Positions 37,935-48,178 of a DNA stretch of 64,000 bases are shown one piece after another (position 1 is the stretch's first letter; every line of letters starts with the position of its first letter). Source of the DNA: Flavobacterium cerinum (lineage in GTDB: Bacteria; Bacteroidota; Bacteroidia; Flavobacteriales; Flavobacteriaceae); assembly GCF_024496085.1 (NCBI RefSeq), contig NZ_CP101751.1, forward strand, positions 1,612,001 through 1,676,000, read 5' to 3'. A model generated the notes under the pieces. It had not been told where the DNA came from, did not search any database, and saw only the letters and a list, made by a program, of their open reading frames with translations. Both the position numbers and the translations under genes were made by a program.

Positions 37935-38051
37935 ATGAAAGTAAGAGCATCAGTTAAAAAAAGAAGTGCCGAGTGCATTATTGTGCGTAGAAAAGGAAGA
38001 TTATACGTTATTAATAAAAAGAATCCTAGATTTAAACAAAGACAAGGATAG
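37935..38051 (+). CDS. rpmJ: 50S ribosomal protein L36 (zinc-free form)
   Basis: This short gene encodes 38 residues, starting [21 protein letters not shown] and ending NPRFKQRQG. The frame was found by reading the 130-base gap between infA and rpsM. The zinc ribbon of classic L36 (three Cys and one His) is degraded to one Cys: Ser replaces the first Cys, Asn the third and Phe the His. rpsM starts 2 bases after its stop. Confidence 0.96.
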
Positions 38052-38053
38052 TT

Positions 38054-38428
38054 ATGGCAAGAATTGCAGGGGTAGATATACCTAAAAATAAAAGAGGAAT
38101 CATCGCGCTAACCTATATCTTCGGAATTGGGAACAGCAGAGCGAAAGAGATTTTAGAAAAAGCTAACGTAAGCGAAGATAAAAAAGTTCAAGACTGGAAT
38201 GATGATGAGATCGGAGCTATCCGTGAAGCAGTATCTTATTTCAAGATTGAAGGAGAACTACGTTCTGAGATTTCATTAAACATCAAACGTTTAATGGATA
38301 TCGGATGCTACAGAGGAATTCGTCATAGAGCTGGACTTCCATTAAGAGGTCAAAGAACTAAGAACAATTCTAGAACAAGAAAAGGTAAAAGAAAAACTGT
38401 TGCTAACAAGAAAAAAGCAACTAAATAA
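38054..38428 (+). CDS. rpsM: 30S ribosomal protein S13
   Basis: The 124-residue protein starts [20 protein letters not shown] and has the helix-two-turn-helix region and the [19 protein letters not shown] signature. It contacts tRNA and the 50S subunit. First gene of the alpha block. Confidence 0.98.
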   Translation: MARIAGVDIPKNKRGIIALTYIFGIGNSRAKEILEKANVSEDKKVQDWNDDEIGAIREAVSYFKIEGELRSEISLNIKRLMDIGCYRGIRHRAGLPLRGQRTKNNSRTRKGKRKTVANKKKATK

Positions 38429-38439
38429 TAAGTAGTAGT

Positions 38440-38823
38440 ATGGCTAAGGCAAATACAAAAAAACGTAAAGTTATCGTTGAGTCAACAGGCGAAGCTCATA
38501 TTAATGCAACTTTTAACAACATCATTATTTCTTTAACAAACAAGAAAGGTGAAGTTATTTCTTGGTCTTCAGCTGGTAAAATGGGTTTCAGAGGTTCTAA
38601 AAAGAACACTCCTTACGCAGCTCAGATGGCAGCAGAAGATTGTAGCAAAGTTGCTTTGGAAGCAGGACTTAAAAAAGTAAAAGTTTACGTTAAAGGTCCT
38701 GGAAATGGTAGAGAATCTGCCATCAGATCACTTCACAACGGAGGAATTGAAGTTACTGAAATTATCGATGTAACTCCAATGCCGCACAACGGATGTCGTC
38801 CTCCAAAAAGAAGAAGAGTTTAA
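38440..38823 (+). CDS. rpsK: 30S ribosomal protein S11
   Basis: The 127-residue protein has the conserved [19 protein letters not shown] and the [15 protein letters not shown] end. It forms the platform of the 30S subunit next to the E-site codon. The gap after it holds a structured RNA before rpsD. Confidence 0.98.
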   Translation: MAKANTKKRKVIVESTGEAHINATFNNIIISLTNKKGEVISWSSAGKMGFRGSKKNTPYAAQMAAEDCSKVALEAGLKKVKVYVKGPGNGRESAIRSLHNGGIEVTEIIDVTPMPHNGCRPPKRRRV

Positions 38824-38841
38824 TTTTATATAGTATAACCT

Positions 38842-38899
38842 AAGGTAGGAACAAGATTATCGGAGGAAAGACCTGAATTCATAATCCCTACCTTTTTTT
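38842..38899 (+). ncRNA. Structured leader RNA upstream of rpsD
   Basis: Three nested pairings can be drawn: AAGGTAGG (38842-38849) with CCTACCTT (38887-38894), GATTAT (38856-38861) with ATAATC (38881-38886), and an inner AGG with CCT around an AAAGA loop. The outer stem runs into seven U residues, as in an intrinsic terminator, so the element could attenuate rpsD-rpoA-rplQ. S4 is a known mRNA-binding autoregulator in other bacteria. I recall a published S4 leader class from Flavobacteria, but cannot check identity. Confidence 0.65.
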
Positions 38900-38910
38900 A
38901 ATTTTTAGCA

Positions 38911-39516
38911 ATGGCAAGATATACTGGTCCACAAACTAAAATCGCTCGTAAATTTGGTGAAGCGATCTTCGGAGATGATAAATCTTTCGAAAAAAGAAAC
39001 TACCCTCCAGGGCAACATGGTTTAGCAAAAAAAAGAGGTAAAAAATCGGAGTACGCTATCCAGTTGATGGAAAAACAAAAAGCTAAGTACACTTACGGAA
39101 TCTTAGAGCGTCAATTCAGAAACTTATTCGAAAAAGCATCTGCTTCTCGTGGAGTAACTGGTGAAGTTCTTATCCAATTATGTGAAGCAAGATTAGATAA
39201 CGTTGTATACAGAATGGGTATTGCTCCTTCTCGTCGTGCAGCTCGTCAAATCGTTTCTCACCGTCACATCACGGTTAACGGAGAAGTGGTTAATATCCCT
39301 TCTTACCACTTAAAACCAGGTGACAAAGTTGCTGTTCGTGAAAAATCAAAATCTCTTGAAGCTATCGAACGCTCGTTATCTAATTCTAGTACTGTTTACG
39401 AATGGATTACTTGGAACAATGATACTAAAGAAGGTACTTTCGTTTCTGTACCGGCTAGAATCCAAGTTCCAGAAAACATCAAAGAACAGTTAATCGTAGA
39501 GTTGTACAACAAATAA
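38911..39516 (+). CDS. rpsD: 30S ribosomal protein S4
   Basis: The 201-residue protein starts [20 protein letters not shown] and has an S4 RNA-binding domain ([20 protein letters not shown]). The N-terminal part lacks the Cys residues of zinc-binding S4 forms. It nucleates 30S assembly. A structured leader with a terminator-like tail precedes it, suggesting feedback control of the last alpha-block genes. Confidence 0.98.
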   Translation: MARYTGPQTKIARKFGEAIFGDDKSFEKRNYPPGQHGLAKKRGKKSEYAIQLMEKQKAKYTYGILERQFRNLFEKASASRGVTGEVLIQLCEARLDNVVYRMGIAPSRRAARQIVSHRHITVNGEVVNIPSYHLKPGDKVAVREKSKSLEAIERSLSNSSTVYEWITWNNDTKEGTFVSVPARIQVPENIKEQLIVELYNK

Positions 39517-39541
39517 TAATTAGACATCAGTCGAAATAAAT

Positions 39542-40534
39542 ATGGCAATATTTAATTTTCAAAAGCCCGATAAAGTTATCATGATCGATTCAACCGATTT
39601 TGAAGGTAAATTTGAATTCAGACCTTTAGAACCGGGATATGGATTGACTGTTGGTAACGCATTAAGACGTGTTTTGCTTTCTTCTTTGGAAGGATATGCA
39701 ATCACATCGGTTCGTATTGAAGGTGTTGACCACGAATTCTCTACGATCGCAGGTGTGGTTGAAGATGTAACAGAAATCATCCTGAACCTGAAACAAGTTC
39801 GTTTCAAACGTCAGATCGAAGATATCGATAATGAATCTGTTTCTATCTCTTTTTCTGGTAAAGAGCAGCTTACTGCAGGTGATTTTCAAAAATTCATCTC
39901 CGGTTTCCAAGTGCTTAACCCGGAATTAGTTATCTGTAACCTTGATAGCAAAATTACCATTAACATGGAATTAACTATCGAAAAAGGTCGCGGTTACGTT
40001 CCTGCTGAAGAAAACAAAAAACCAAACGCACCTATAGGAACTATCTTTACAGACTCTATTTACACTCCTGTAAAAAATGTAAAGTATTCGATAGAAAACT
40101 TCCGTGTTGAACAAAAAACTGACTACGAAAAATTAGTTTTTGAGATCATTACTGATGGTTCTATTCACCCTAAAGATGCCTTAACAGAAGCAGCTAAAAC
40201 GTTGATTCATCACTTTATGTTGTTCTCTGATGAAAGAATTACACTTGAGGCTGATGAAATTGCTCAAACAGAGTCTTATGACGAAGAGTCTTTACATATG
40301 AGACAATTGCTTAAAACCAAGCTTGTTGATATGGATCTTTCTGTTAGAGCACTAAATTGTTTAAAAGCGGCTGAAGTTGATACACTAGGCGATTTAGTAT
40401 CATTTAATAAAAATGATCTGATGAAGTTCCGTAACTTCGGTAAGAAATCCTTAACGGAGCTTGACGAATTAGTAGCCGTTAAAGGCCTTACTTTCGGAAT
40501 GGATCTGACTAAATATAAATTAGATAAAGAATAA
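39542..40534 (+). CDS. rpoA: RNA polymerase alpha subunit
   Basis: The 330-residue subunit has an N-terminal dimerisation domain (residues about 15-235, [18 protein letters not shown]) and a C-terminal helix-hairpin-helix domain (about 250-320, [18 protein letters not shown] and [15 protein letters not shown]) that binds regulators and upstream DNA. Normal length and place between rpsD and rplQ. Confidence 0.98.
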   Translation: MAIFNFQKPDKVIMIDSTDFEGKFEFRPLEPGYGLTVGNALRRVLLSSLEGYAITSVRIEGVDHEFSTIAGVVEDVTEIILNLKQVRFKRQIEDIDNESVSISFSGKEQLTAGDFQKFISGFQVLNPELVICNLDSKITINMELTIEKGRGYVPAEENKKPNAPIGTIFTDSIYTPVKNVKYSIENFRVEQKTDYEKLVFEIITDGSIHPKDALTEAAKTLIHHFMLFSDERITLEADEIAQTESYDEESLHMRQLLKTKLVDMDLSVRALNCLKAAEVDTLGDLVSFNKNDLMKFRNFGKKSLTELDELVAVKGLTFGMDLTKYKLDKE

Positions 40535-40573
40535 TCTAGTCCGCCCTGAAAAGCGCGATTAAATTGTATAGCA

Positions 40574-41065
40574 ATGAGACACGGAAAAAAAATAAATCAT
40601 TTAAGCAGACAGTCTGGACATAGAAAATCTATGTTGGCTAATATGGCTTGTTCTCTTATCGAGCACAAGCGTATCAATACTACTGTTGCTAAAGCTAAAG
40701 CTTTAAAGCAATTTGTAGAACCATTGGTAACAAAATCGAAAGAAGATACTACTCACAACCGTCGTATTGTTTTCGCTTACTTAAGAAACAAATACGCTGT
40801 TACTGAGTTATTCAGAGAAGTAGCTGCTAAAGTTGGTGATCGTCCAGGTGGATATACTCGTATTATCAAATTGGGTAACCGTCTTGGGGATAACGCTGAT
40901 ATGGCTATGATCGAATTAGTAGATTTCAACGAACTTTACAACGGAGGTAAAAAAGAAGTTAAAAAAGCAACTACTCGTCGTGGTAGAGCTAAAAAAACGG
41001 AAGCGGCTCCTGCTGCTGAAGCCCCTGCTGCTGAAACTACTGAGAATACAGAAGCTACTGAATAA
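40574..41065 (+). CDS. rplQ: 50S ribosomal protein L17 with an Ala/Glu-rich tail
   Basis: Residues 1-120 are the L17 domain ([20 protein letters not shown] start). A C-terminal extension of about 43 residues is first basic ([12 protein letters not shown]) and then low-complexity Ala/Pro/Glu/Thr. Such tails are common in this phylum. It is the last ribosomal gene; a terminator follows 31 bases after the stop. Confidence 0.97.
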   Translation: MRHGKKINHLSRQSGHRKSMLANMACSLIEHKRINTTVAKAKALKQFVEPLVTKSKEDTTHNRRIVFAYLRNKYAVTELFREVAAKVGDRPGGYTRIIKLGNRLGDNADMAMIELVDFNELYNGGKKEVKKATTRRGRAKKTEAAPAAEAPAAETTENTEATE

Positions 41066-41096
41066 TCATGAAACAATTGATTCTTCAATAAAAATT

Positions 41097-41130
41097 AAGG
41101 ATAAACTTTTAAAGTTTGTCCTTTTTTTTT
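41097..41130 (+). terminator. Terminator of the ribosomal array
   Basis: AAGGATAAACTTT (41097-41109) pairs with AAAGTTTGTCCTT (41111-41123), allowing one G-U pair and a small loop, and is followed by a run of T residues to about 41130. It closes the long str-S10-spc-alpha array. Confidence 0.88.
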
Positions 41131-41224
41131 ACCCATTTTTCTGAAATCAATCAGCTTATCCCGGCTGTAACCGAAAAACTTCGGCTGATTTTAAGGAATA
41201 GTTTTCAGAAGAAAGAAATTAGAT

Positions 41225-41232
41225 TAAATTTG
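41225..41232 (+). promoter_or_regulatory. Candidate -7 element for carA
   Basis: TAAATTTG matches TAnnTTTG and lies 24 bases before the carA ATG, giving a leader of fewer than 20 bases. No -33 TTG at 19 bases was found. Confidence 0.5.
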
Positions 41233-41255
41233 CAAAATTCTACAACACAACAAAA

Positions 41256-43695
<2,440 letters not shown>

Positions 43696-43720
43696 AAAAC
43701 CTGACAGGTATTTTTGATAA

Positions 43721-43754
43721 AAAAAAGGCTATCCGAACCCGGATAGCCTTTTTT
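43721..43754 (+). terminator. Terminator after eno
   Basis: A 15-base perfect stem (AAAAAAGGCTATCCG and its complement) with a 4-base AACC loop and flanking A and T tracts. Between it and the citrate synthase gene lie about 220 AT-rich bases that must hold that gene's promoter. Confidence 0.92.
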
Positions 43755-43976
43755 ATGTAATATCACGGCAATTTTCTGTAACGAAATAAAGCCGGGGAAA
43801 ATGCCGGAAAATAATCGGTTTTTTCTTTTTGAAAAAAATGTGAAATATGTAATTTTTATACCGGATTTTTACGGAATAATTAACGATTTCCTTGCGTGAT
43901 TTTCTTTCCATTTCGGTTGGAATTGCTTAAATTCGCAGATAACAAAAATATTTTACATTTAATTCCTAATACAAAC

Positions 43977-45260
43977 ATGTCAAAAACTGCAATATTAGAA
44001 ATTGATGGCAACAAATATGAATTCCCGGTAATAGTAGGAAGCGAGAACGAAGTTGCTATCGATATAGAAAAATTACGTGCTGCAACTGGCGCGATTACGC
44101 TTGACCCGGGGTATAAAAATTCAGGATCTTGTAAAAGTGATATCACTTTTCTGGATGGAGAACAAGGTATTCTTCGCTACAGAGGATACGCAATCGAAGA
44201 CCTTGCGGAAAAAGCAAACTTTTTAGAAGTGTCTTATTTAGTTATTTTCGGAGAATTGCCAACTGCAGCGCAATTGGAGAAATTCGAGAATGATATCCGT
44301 AAATACACATTGGTTAATGAGGAAATGAAAAACATTATTGATGGTTTTCCTAAAACGGCACACCCGATGGGCGTTTTGTCTTCATTAACAAGTGCACTTA
44401 CAGCTTTTAATCCGAAAGTAGTCAATGTGGAAAACGAAGACGAAATGTATACAGCTGTTTGTAAAACAATGGGTAAATTCCTTGTTTTAGCAACCTGGAC
44501 ATTCCGTAAAACTTCCGGTTTCCCGTTAAATTACTATGACAATACGAAAGGTTATGTGGAGAACTTCCTTCGTTTAATGTTCGAATTGCCTACAGGACCT
44601 TACACAGTCAATCCGGTTATCGTAGATGCATTGGATAAATTATTTATCTTACATGCTGATCACGAACAAAACTGTTCAACTTCAACGGTGCGAATGGTAG
44701 GATCGTCTCATGCCGGTCTTTTTGCTTCAATTTCTGCCGGAGTTTCCGCTTTATGGGGACCATTACACGGAGGAGCAAATCAGGCTGTATTGGAAATGTT
44801 AGAAGAAATCCAGAAAGACGGTGGAGATGCTGATAAGTATCTGGCTAAAGCGAAAGATAAAAACGATCCTTTCCGTTTAATGGGATTCGGACACCGTGTT
44901 TATAAAAACTTTGACCCGCGTGCGAAAATCATCAAAAAAGCAGCTGATGAAGTATTGGCTACTTTAGGTGTAAATGATCCGATTCTGAACATTGCTAAAA
45001 AATTAGAAGAATCTGCTTTACAGGATGAGTACTTCAAATCAAGAAATTTATATCCGAACGTAGATTTCTATTCCGGGATTATTTACCGTGCTTTAGGAAT
45101 TCCAACGGATATGTTCACTGTATTATTTGCAATCGGACGTCTTCCGGGATGGATTGCACAATGGAAAGAAATGCGTGTTAACAAAGAACCGATCGGACGT
45201 CCGCGTCAGGTATACACCGGTTATGCGTTACGTACTTTCAAACCGATGAACGAAAGATAA
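43977..45260 (+). CDS. gltA: Citrate synthase
   Basis: The 427-residue enzyme condenses oxaloacetate and acetyl-CoA at the entry of the TCA cycle. I chose ATG 43977 (MSKTAILEIDGNKYEF); the frame extends to 43896, but the extra residues read like promoter DNA and are not family-like. The N-terminal beta domain of the type II enzyme is present (FPVIVGSENEVAID). Catalytic segments are HAGLFASISAGVSALWGP with GGANQ, GFGHRVYKNFDPR (His) and NVDFYSG (Asp). It formerly converged on the small gene now beyond the insertion sequence. Confidence 0.97.
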   Translation: MSKTAILEIDGNKYEFPVIVGSENEVAIDIEKLRAATGAITLDPGYKNSGSCKSDITFLDGEQGILRYRGYAIEDLAEKANFLEVSYLVIFGELPTAAQLEKFENDIRKYTLVNEEMKNIIDGFPKTAHPMGVLSSLTSALTAFNPKVVNVENEDEMYTAVCKTMGKFLVLATWTFRKTSGFPLNYYDNTKGYVENFLRLMFELPTGPYTVNPVIVDALDKLFILHADHEQNCSTSTVRMVGSSHAGLFASISAGVSALWGPLHGGANQAVLEMLEEIQKDGGDADKYLAKAKDKNDPFRLMGFGHRVYKNFDPRAKIIKKAADEVLATLGVNDPILNIAKKLEESALQDEYFKSRNLYPNVDFYSGIIYRALGIPTDMFTVLFAIGRLPGWIAQWKEMRVNKEPIGRPRQVYTGYALRTFKPMNER

Positions 45261-45280
45261 AATTGTTGTCAACAATAAAA

Positions 45281-45314
45281 AAAAAATCCCGAAATGAACT
45301 TTCGGGATTTTTTT
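45281..45314. terminator. Terminator after citrate synthase, formerly shared with the convergent small gene
   Basis: AAAAAATCCCGAAA (45281-45294) pairs with TTTCGGGATTTTTT (45300-45313) around TGAAC. Before the IS insertion, the stop codon of the small minus-strand gene lay directly beside it, so it served both directions. Confidence 0.92.
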
Positions 45315-45365
45315 ATTATTCAGGATGTCTCGTCCTGAAATAACGATACAAAAAAAAGCGTTATT

Positions 45366-45794
45366 ATGGAAAAACAAACCACTTATGTTAAACGTACCCA
45401 AAAAGACTACTCCTTAAGTTTAAAGATTCAGATTACAAAGGAAATTGAATCGGGAGAATTGTCAACTTATGCAGCCCAGAAGAAATATGGTATCCAGGCA
45501 CGGTCCACAGTTGTGAATTGGCTCAGAAAATATGGTAACTTTGATTGGGAGAACCAAACACCATCAAATATGCCAAAGACACCAGAACAACGAATTATGG
45601 AGCTTGAAGCCAAGGTAAAACTTTTGGAAAAGCAGAAAGCTCAGCTTGAAAAACAAAACCATATTTCTGATTCTAAAGCTATTATTTTTGATATGATGAT
45701 AGACCTTGCGGAAAAGGAATACAATATCGATATTCGAAAAAACTTACCTCCCGGACAATCCAATCCTTTAGTCAAAAAAGGCAGGAAAACATAA
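45366..45794 (+). CDS. IS3-family transposase OrfA
   Basis: The 142-residue protein has an N-terminal helix-turn-helix (YSLSLKIQITKEIESGELS through YGIQARSTVVNWLRKYG) that binds the IS ends. A leucine-zipper-like heptad helix follows (IMELEAKVKLLEKQKAQLEKQ, broken here as about residues 78-98). Near its end is a run of six A and one G, a likely -1 slippage site. Intact. Confidence 0.93.
   Translation: MEKQTTYVKRTQKDYSLSLKIQITKEIESGELSTYAAQKKYGIQARSTVVNWLRKYGNFDWENQTPSNMPKTPEQRIMELEAKVKLLEKQKAQLEKQNHISDSKAIIFDMMIDLAEKEYNIDIRKNLPPGQSNPLVKKGRKT
45774..45780 (+). other. Putative -1 frameshift site (A6G) joining OrfA and OrfB
   Basis: The AAAAAAG heptamer lies seven codons before the orfA stop. 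The orfB frame is -1 relative to orfA and stays open upstream through this point (reading ...SQKRQENISFTCGLFG), so slippage would give an OrfAB fusion, the usual active transposase in this family. In the orfA frame the codons are AAA AAA GGC, so the slip is not the textbook A-AAA-AAG phase. Confidence 0.6.
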
Positions 45795-45808
45795 GTTTTA
45801 CCTGTGGT

Positions 45809-46660
45809 TTGTTCGGGATAAACAGGCAGGTTTATTATCGAAGTATTAAGCGCGCTAAATTCAGAAGAACCTTGGCAGAACAGGTTGTAACACTTGTAAA
45901 AGAGCAACGTATAGCTCAACCTCGGTTAGGAACACGTAAACTGTATCATATTCTTATAACTGAACTTAAAGCATTAAAAGTAGGCCGAGATAAGTTTTTT
46001 TCTATTTTAAAAGCTAATCATTTATTGATACACCCCAAAAGGAGTTATCATCTTACCACATGGTCACACCATCGTTTTAGAAAACATCCTAACTTGATAA
46101 AAGAGCTGGATATTACAAGCCCGGAACAAGTGTGGGTATCAGATATCACCTATATTGGAAAACGAGAAAAGCCTTGTTATCTGAGTTTAATAACTGATGC
46201 CTATTCAAAAAAGATAATGGGATATGATGTATCTGATTCTCTCAGTACACAAGGCTGTATCAGAGCCTTAAAAATGGCTCGTAAGAATAGGATATTTAAG
46301 TCTGAATCATTGATACATCATTCAGACAGGGGAATACAATATTGTTCGGATGAGTATCAGTATTTATTAAAGAAATACAGTCTAAAATGCAGTATGACAC
46401 AAAACTCAGATCCGTATGAAAACGCAGTGGCTGAAAGAATAAACGGAATATTAAAACAAGAGTTTAGAATTGATACCTATCATCTTGAACTATATTTAAT
46501 GAAGAAACTCATAGATGAGATTATTAAAAAATATAACCAGATTAGACCACATTGGTCAAACTATATGCTAACACCTAATCAAATGCATTTACAAAGAAGT
46601 ATTAAAATAAAAACTTATAAAACAAAAAACAGAAGTAACTCGGAAGCTACTTCTGTCTAA
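45809..46660 (+). CDS. IS3-family transposase OrfB (DDE catalytic part)
   Basis: The 283-residue part carries the RNase-H-like rve integrase core with the catalytic triad: Asp in WVSDITYI, Asp in HHSDRGIQY and Glu in ENAVAERING, the last two separated by 35 residues as in IS3 elements. The only start in frame is TTG at 45809, so it is probably made mainly as an OrfAB frameshift product. Intact and ending 28 bases before the right inverted repeat. Confidence 0.95.
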   Translation: MFGINRQVYYRSIKRAKFRRTLAEQVVTLVKEQRIAQPRLGTRKLYHILITELKALKVGRDKFFSILKANHLLIHPKRSYHLTTWSHHRFRKHPNLIKELDITSPEQVWVSDITYIGKREKPCYLSLITDAYSKKIMGYDVSDSLSTQGCIRALKMARKNRIFKSESLIHHSDRGIQYCSDEYQYLLKKYSLKCSMTQNSDPYENAVAERINGILKQEFRIDTYHLELYLMKKLIDEIIKKYNQIRPHWSNYMLTPNQMHLQRSIKIKTYKTKNRSNSEATSV

Positions 46661-46705
46661 AAAAGCTATTTTTACTAGTATTAATCCTGTATCGTTATTT
46701 TAGGA

Positions 46706-47071
46706 CTAGTCAGGAGTCTTCCCGGTTTCATTTTCTCCGGAAAGATCATCAGCTTTATTTTCGGCTTTGTCAACCAGATCGGAAATCGATTCTTTAGCAT
46801 CGGAAGCCTTTTCTTCCAGCCATTCTCCGGCATCCGTTATTTTTTCTTTTGCCTTATCGAGAAAATCGGAAACGGATTCGGATACGCCCATTTCATCGAG
46901 CTTTCCGGAAACGGTATCTCCAATTTCAGTAACAGTCTCGGCTACCTCTTTCGAAAAAGATTCAATTTTTTCAGAGGCGGCTTCTGAAGTGCTGTTCAAA
47001 GCATCTCCAACGTTTTCGGTAGTCTGTTTAGCTTTTCCGAAAAGTGAATTAAAAAAGCTTGATAATCCCAT
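46706..47071 (-). CDS. Small amphipathic helical protein, stress/YtxH-like; stop codon supplied by the IS
   Basis: The 121-residue protein (MGLSSFFNSLFGKAKQ) is otherwise built of Ala/Ser/Glu/Lys/Asp-rich amphipathic helices with 11-residue-like repeats (for example ASEKIESFSKEVAETV, FLDKAKEKITDAGEWL). This is the composition of LEA/apolipoprotein-like or YtxH-type stress proteins. No domain with a defined reaction is recognisable. The last codons are CCT-GAC-TAG, where the T, GAC and TAG come from the IS inverted repeat. Removing the IS and one GGA copy restores CCT-GAA-TAA, so the insertion changed only the final residue from Glu to Asp. Confidence 0.85.
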   Translation of the reverse strand: MGLSSFFNSLFGKAKQTTENVGDALNSTSEAASEKIESFSKEVAETVTEIGDTVSGKLDEMGVSESVSDFLDKAKEKITDAGEWLEEKASDAKESISDLVDKAENKADDLSGENETGKTPD

Positions 47072-47220
47072 ATTTTATATTTTTTTAAGTAAATGTATTA
47101 AAAAAATGCCATATGTTAACTTGTAAGAACTTTATTTTTAGGTTGTTATATTTTGAAATAATAATTGATCATTGAGAGTATATTTGATCGGGAGTTTTTT
47201 TATTATCAAAGCCCTTTGTT

Positions 47221-47228
47221 TATATTTG
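47221..47228 (+). promoter_or_regulatory. Candidate -7 element for the arginine-deiminase-family operon
   Basis: TATATTTG matches TAnnTTTG, 16 bases before the ATG at 47245, so the leader would be very short. An identical TATATTTG occurs at 47179-47186 and is an alternative. Neither has a good -33 TTG. Confidence 0.45.
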
Positions 47229-47244
47229 CCAAAAGCCAAAAGCT

Positions 47245-48159
47245 ATGTTGAGTCTAAATGTAAAAAATGAAACGTCGCGGCTTAGAGCCGTTGTTTTAGG
47301 AACTGCAGTAAGTAACGGGCCTACGCCAACTCTTGATGAGGCCTATGATCCCAAATCGTTGGAACATATTAAAGCGGGAACCTATCCCGTAGAACCGGAC
47401 ATGATCAAGGAAATGGATGCTTTTAATGCCGTTTTTGAAAAATACGATGTTAAAGTATACCGCCCGGAAATAATTAACAATTATAATCAGATCTTTTCTC
47501 GTGATATCGGTTTTGTTATCGATGACACGTTTGTAAAAGCGAATATCTTACCGGATCGGGAACGCGAATTGGAAGCGATTCAGTATATAATTGATCAAAT
47601 GAACCCGGCTAAAGTGGTTCGACCGCCACAGGAAGTGCATATTGAAGGGGGAGACGTGATGGTTTGGAATGATCATGTTTTTATCGGAACATATAAAGGA
47701 AGTGATTATAAAGAATATATTACCGCTCGAACCAATATGGAAGGGGTTGACTATATTAAAAAACTTTTCCCTCATAAAATTGTAAAAGAATTTGATCTGG
47801 TAAAGTCTAAAATTGAACCGAGAGATAATGCTTTGCACCTGGATTGTTGTTTTCAGCCGGTTGGAACCGATAAAGGAATCATCTATAAAAGCGGTTTTCG
47901 CGAAGAAGCGGATTATATGTATCTGGTGAACCTTTTCGGGATGGATAATCTGTTTCATATTGAAAGAGAGGAAATGTATCATATGAATTCGAATGTTTTT
48001 TCAATCGCACCGGATGTGGTCGTTTCGGAACGTAATTTTACACGTTTGAACAACTGGTTAAGAAGCAAAGGAATAACGGTTGAGGAAATTCCTTATGCTG
48101 AAATTGCGAAACAAGAAGGACTTTTAAGATGTTCAACCTTACCTTTGATCAGAGATTAA
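47245..48159 (+). CDS. Arginine deiminase/dimethylargininase superfamily protein
   Basis: The 304-residue protein has the guanidino-modifying pentein fold. Visible are FSRDIGFVIDDTFVKAN, VHIEGGDVMVWNDHVFIG (a core Glu/Asp region), LHLDCCFQPVG (catalytic His region) and the C-terminal nucleophile Cys in LLRCSTLPLIRD. Such enzymes act on arginine, citrulline or methylated arginines; the exact substrate cannot be read from the sequence. It is followed 19 bases later by CtlX, so the two probably act in one pathway of arginine/citrulline use. Confidence 0.85.
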   Translation: MLSLNVKNETSRLRAVVLGTAVSNGPTPTLDEAYDPKSLEHIKAGTYPVEPDMIKEMDAFNAVFEKYDVKVYRPEIINNYNQIFSRDIGFVIDDTFVKANILPDRERELEAIQYIIDQMNPAKVVRPPQEVHIEGGDVMVWNDHVFIGTYKGSDYKEYITARTNMEGVDYIKKLFPHKIVKEFDLVKSKIEPRDNALHLDCCFQPVGTDKGIIYKSGFREEADYMYLVNLFGMDNLFHIEREEMYHMNSNVFSIAPDVVVSERNFTRLNNWLRSKGITVEEIPYAEIAKQEGLLRCSTLPLIRD

Positions 48160-48178
48160 CAATTTATGGAATAATGAT

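Larger units (their letters stand above)
45326..46712 (+). mobile_element. IS3-family insertion sequence, 1387 bp
   Basis: The ends are 25-base imperfect inverted repeats (45326-45350 and 46688-46712, 22 of 25 positions match) beginning TG and ending CA, as in IS3 elements. A 3-base target duplication GGA flanks them (45323-45325 and 46713-46715). Inside are orfA and orfB in a -1 relation, both intact, so the element looks young and potentially active. It landed exactly on the stop codon of the small gene at 46706-47071. Confidence 0.95.

Noticed and set aside
43896-43976. N-terminal extension of citrate synthase to 43896
   Set aside because: The extra residues (FFPFRLELLKFADN type) do not resemble the family; ATG 43977 gives the standard start MSKTAILEI.
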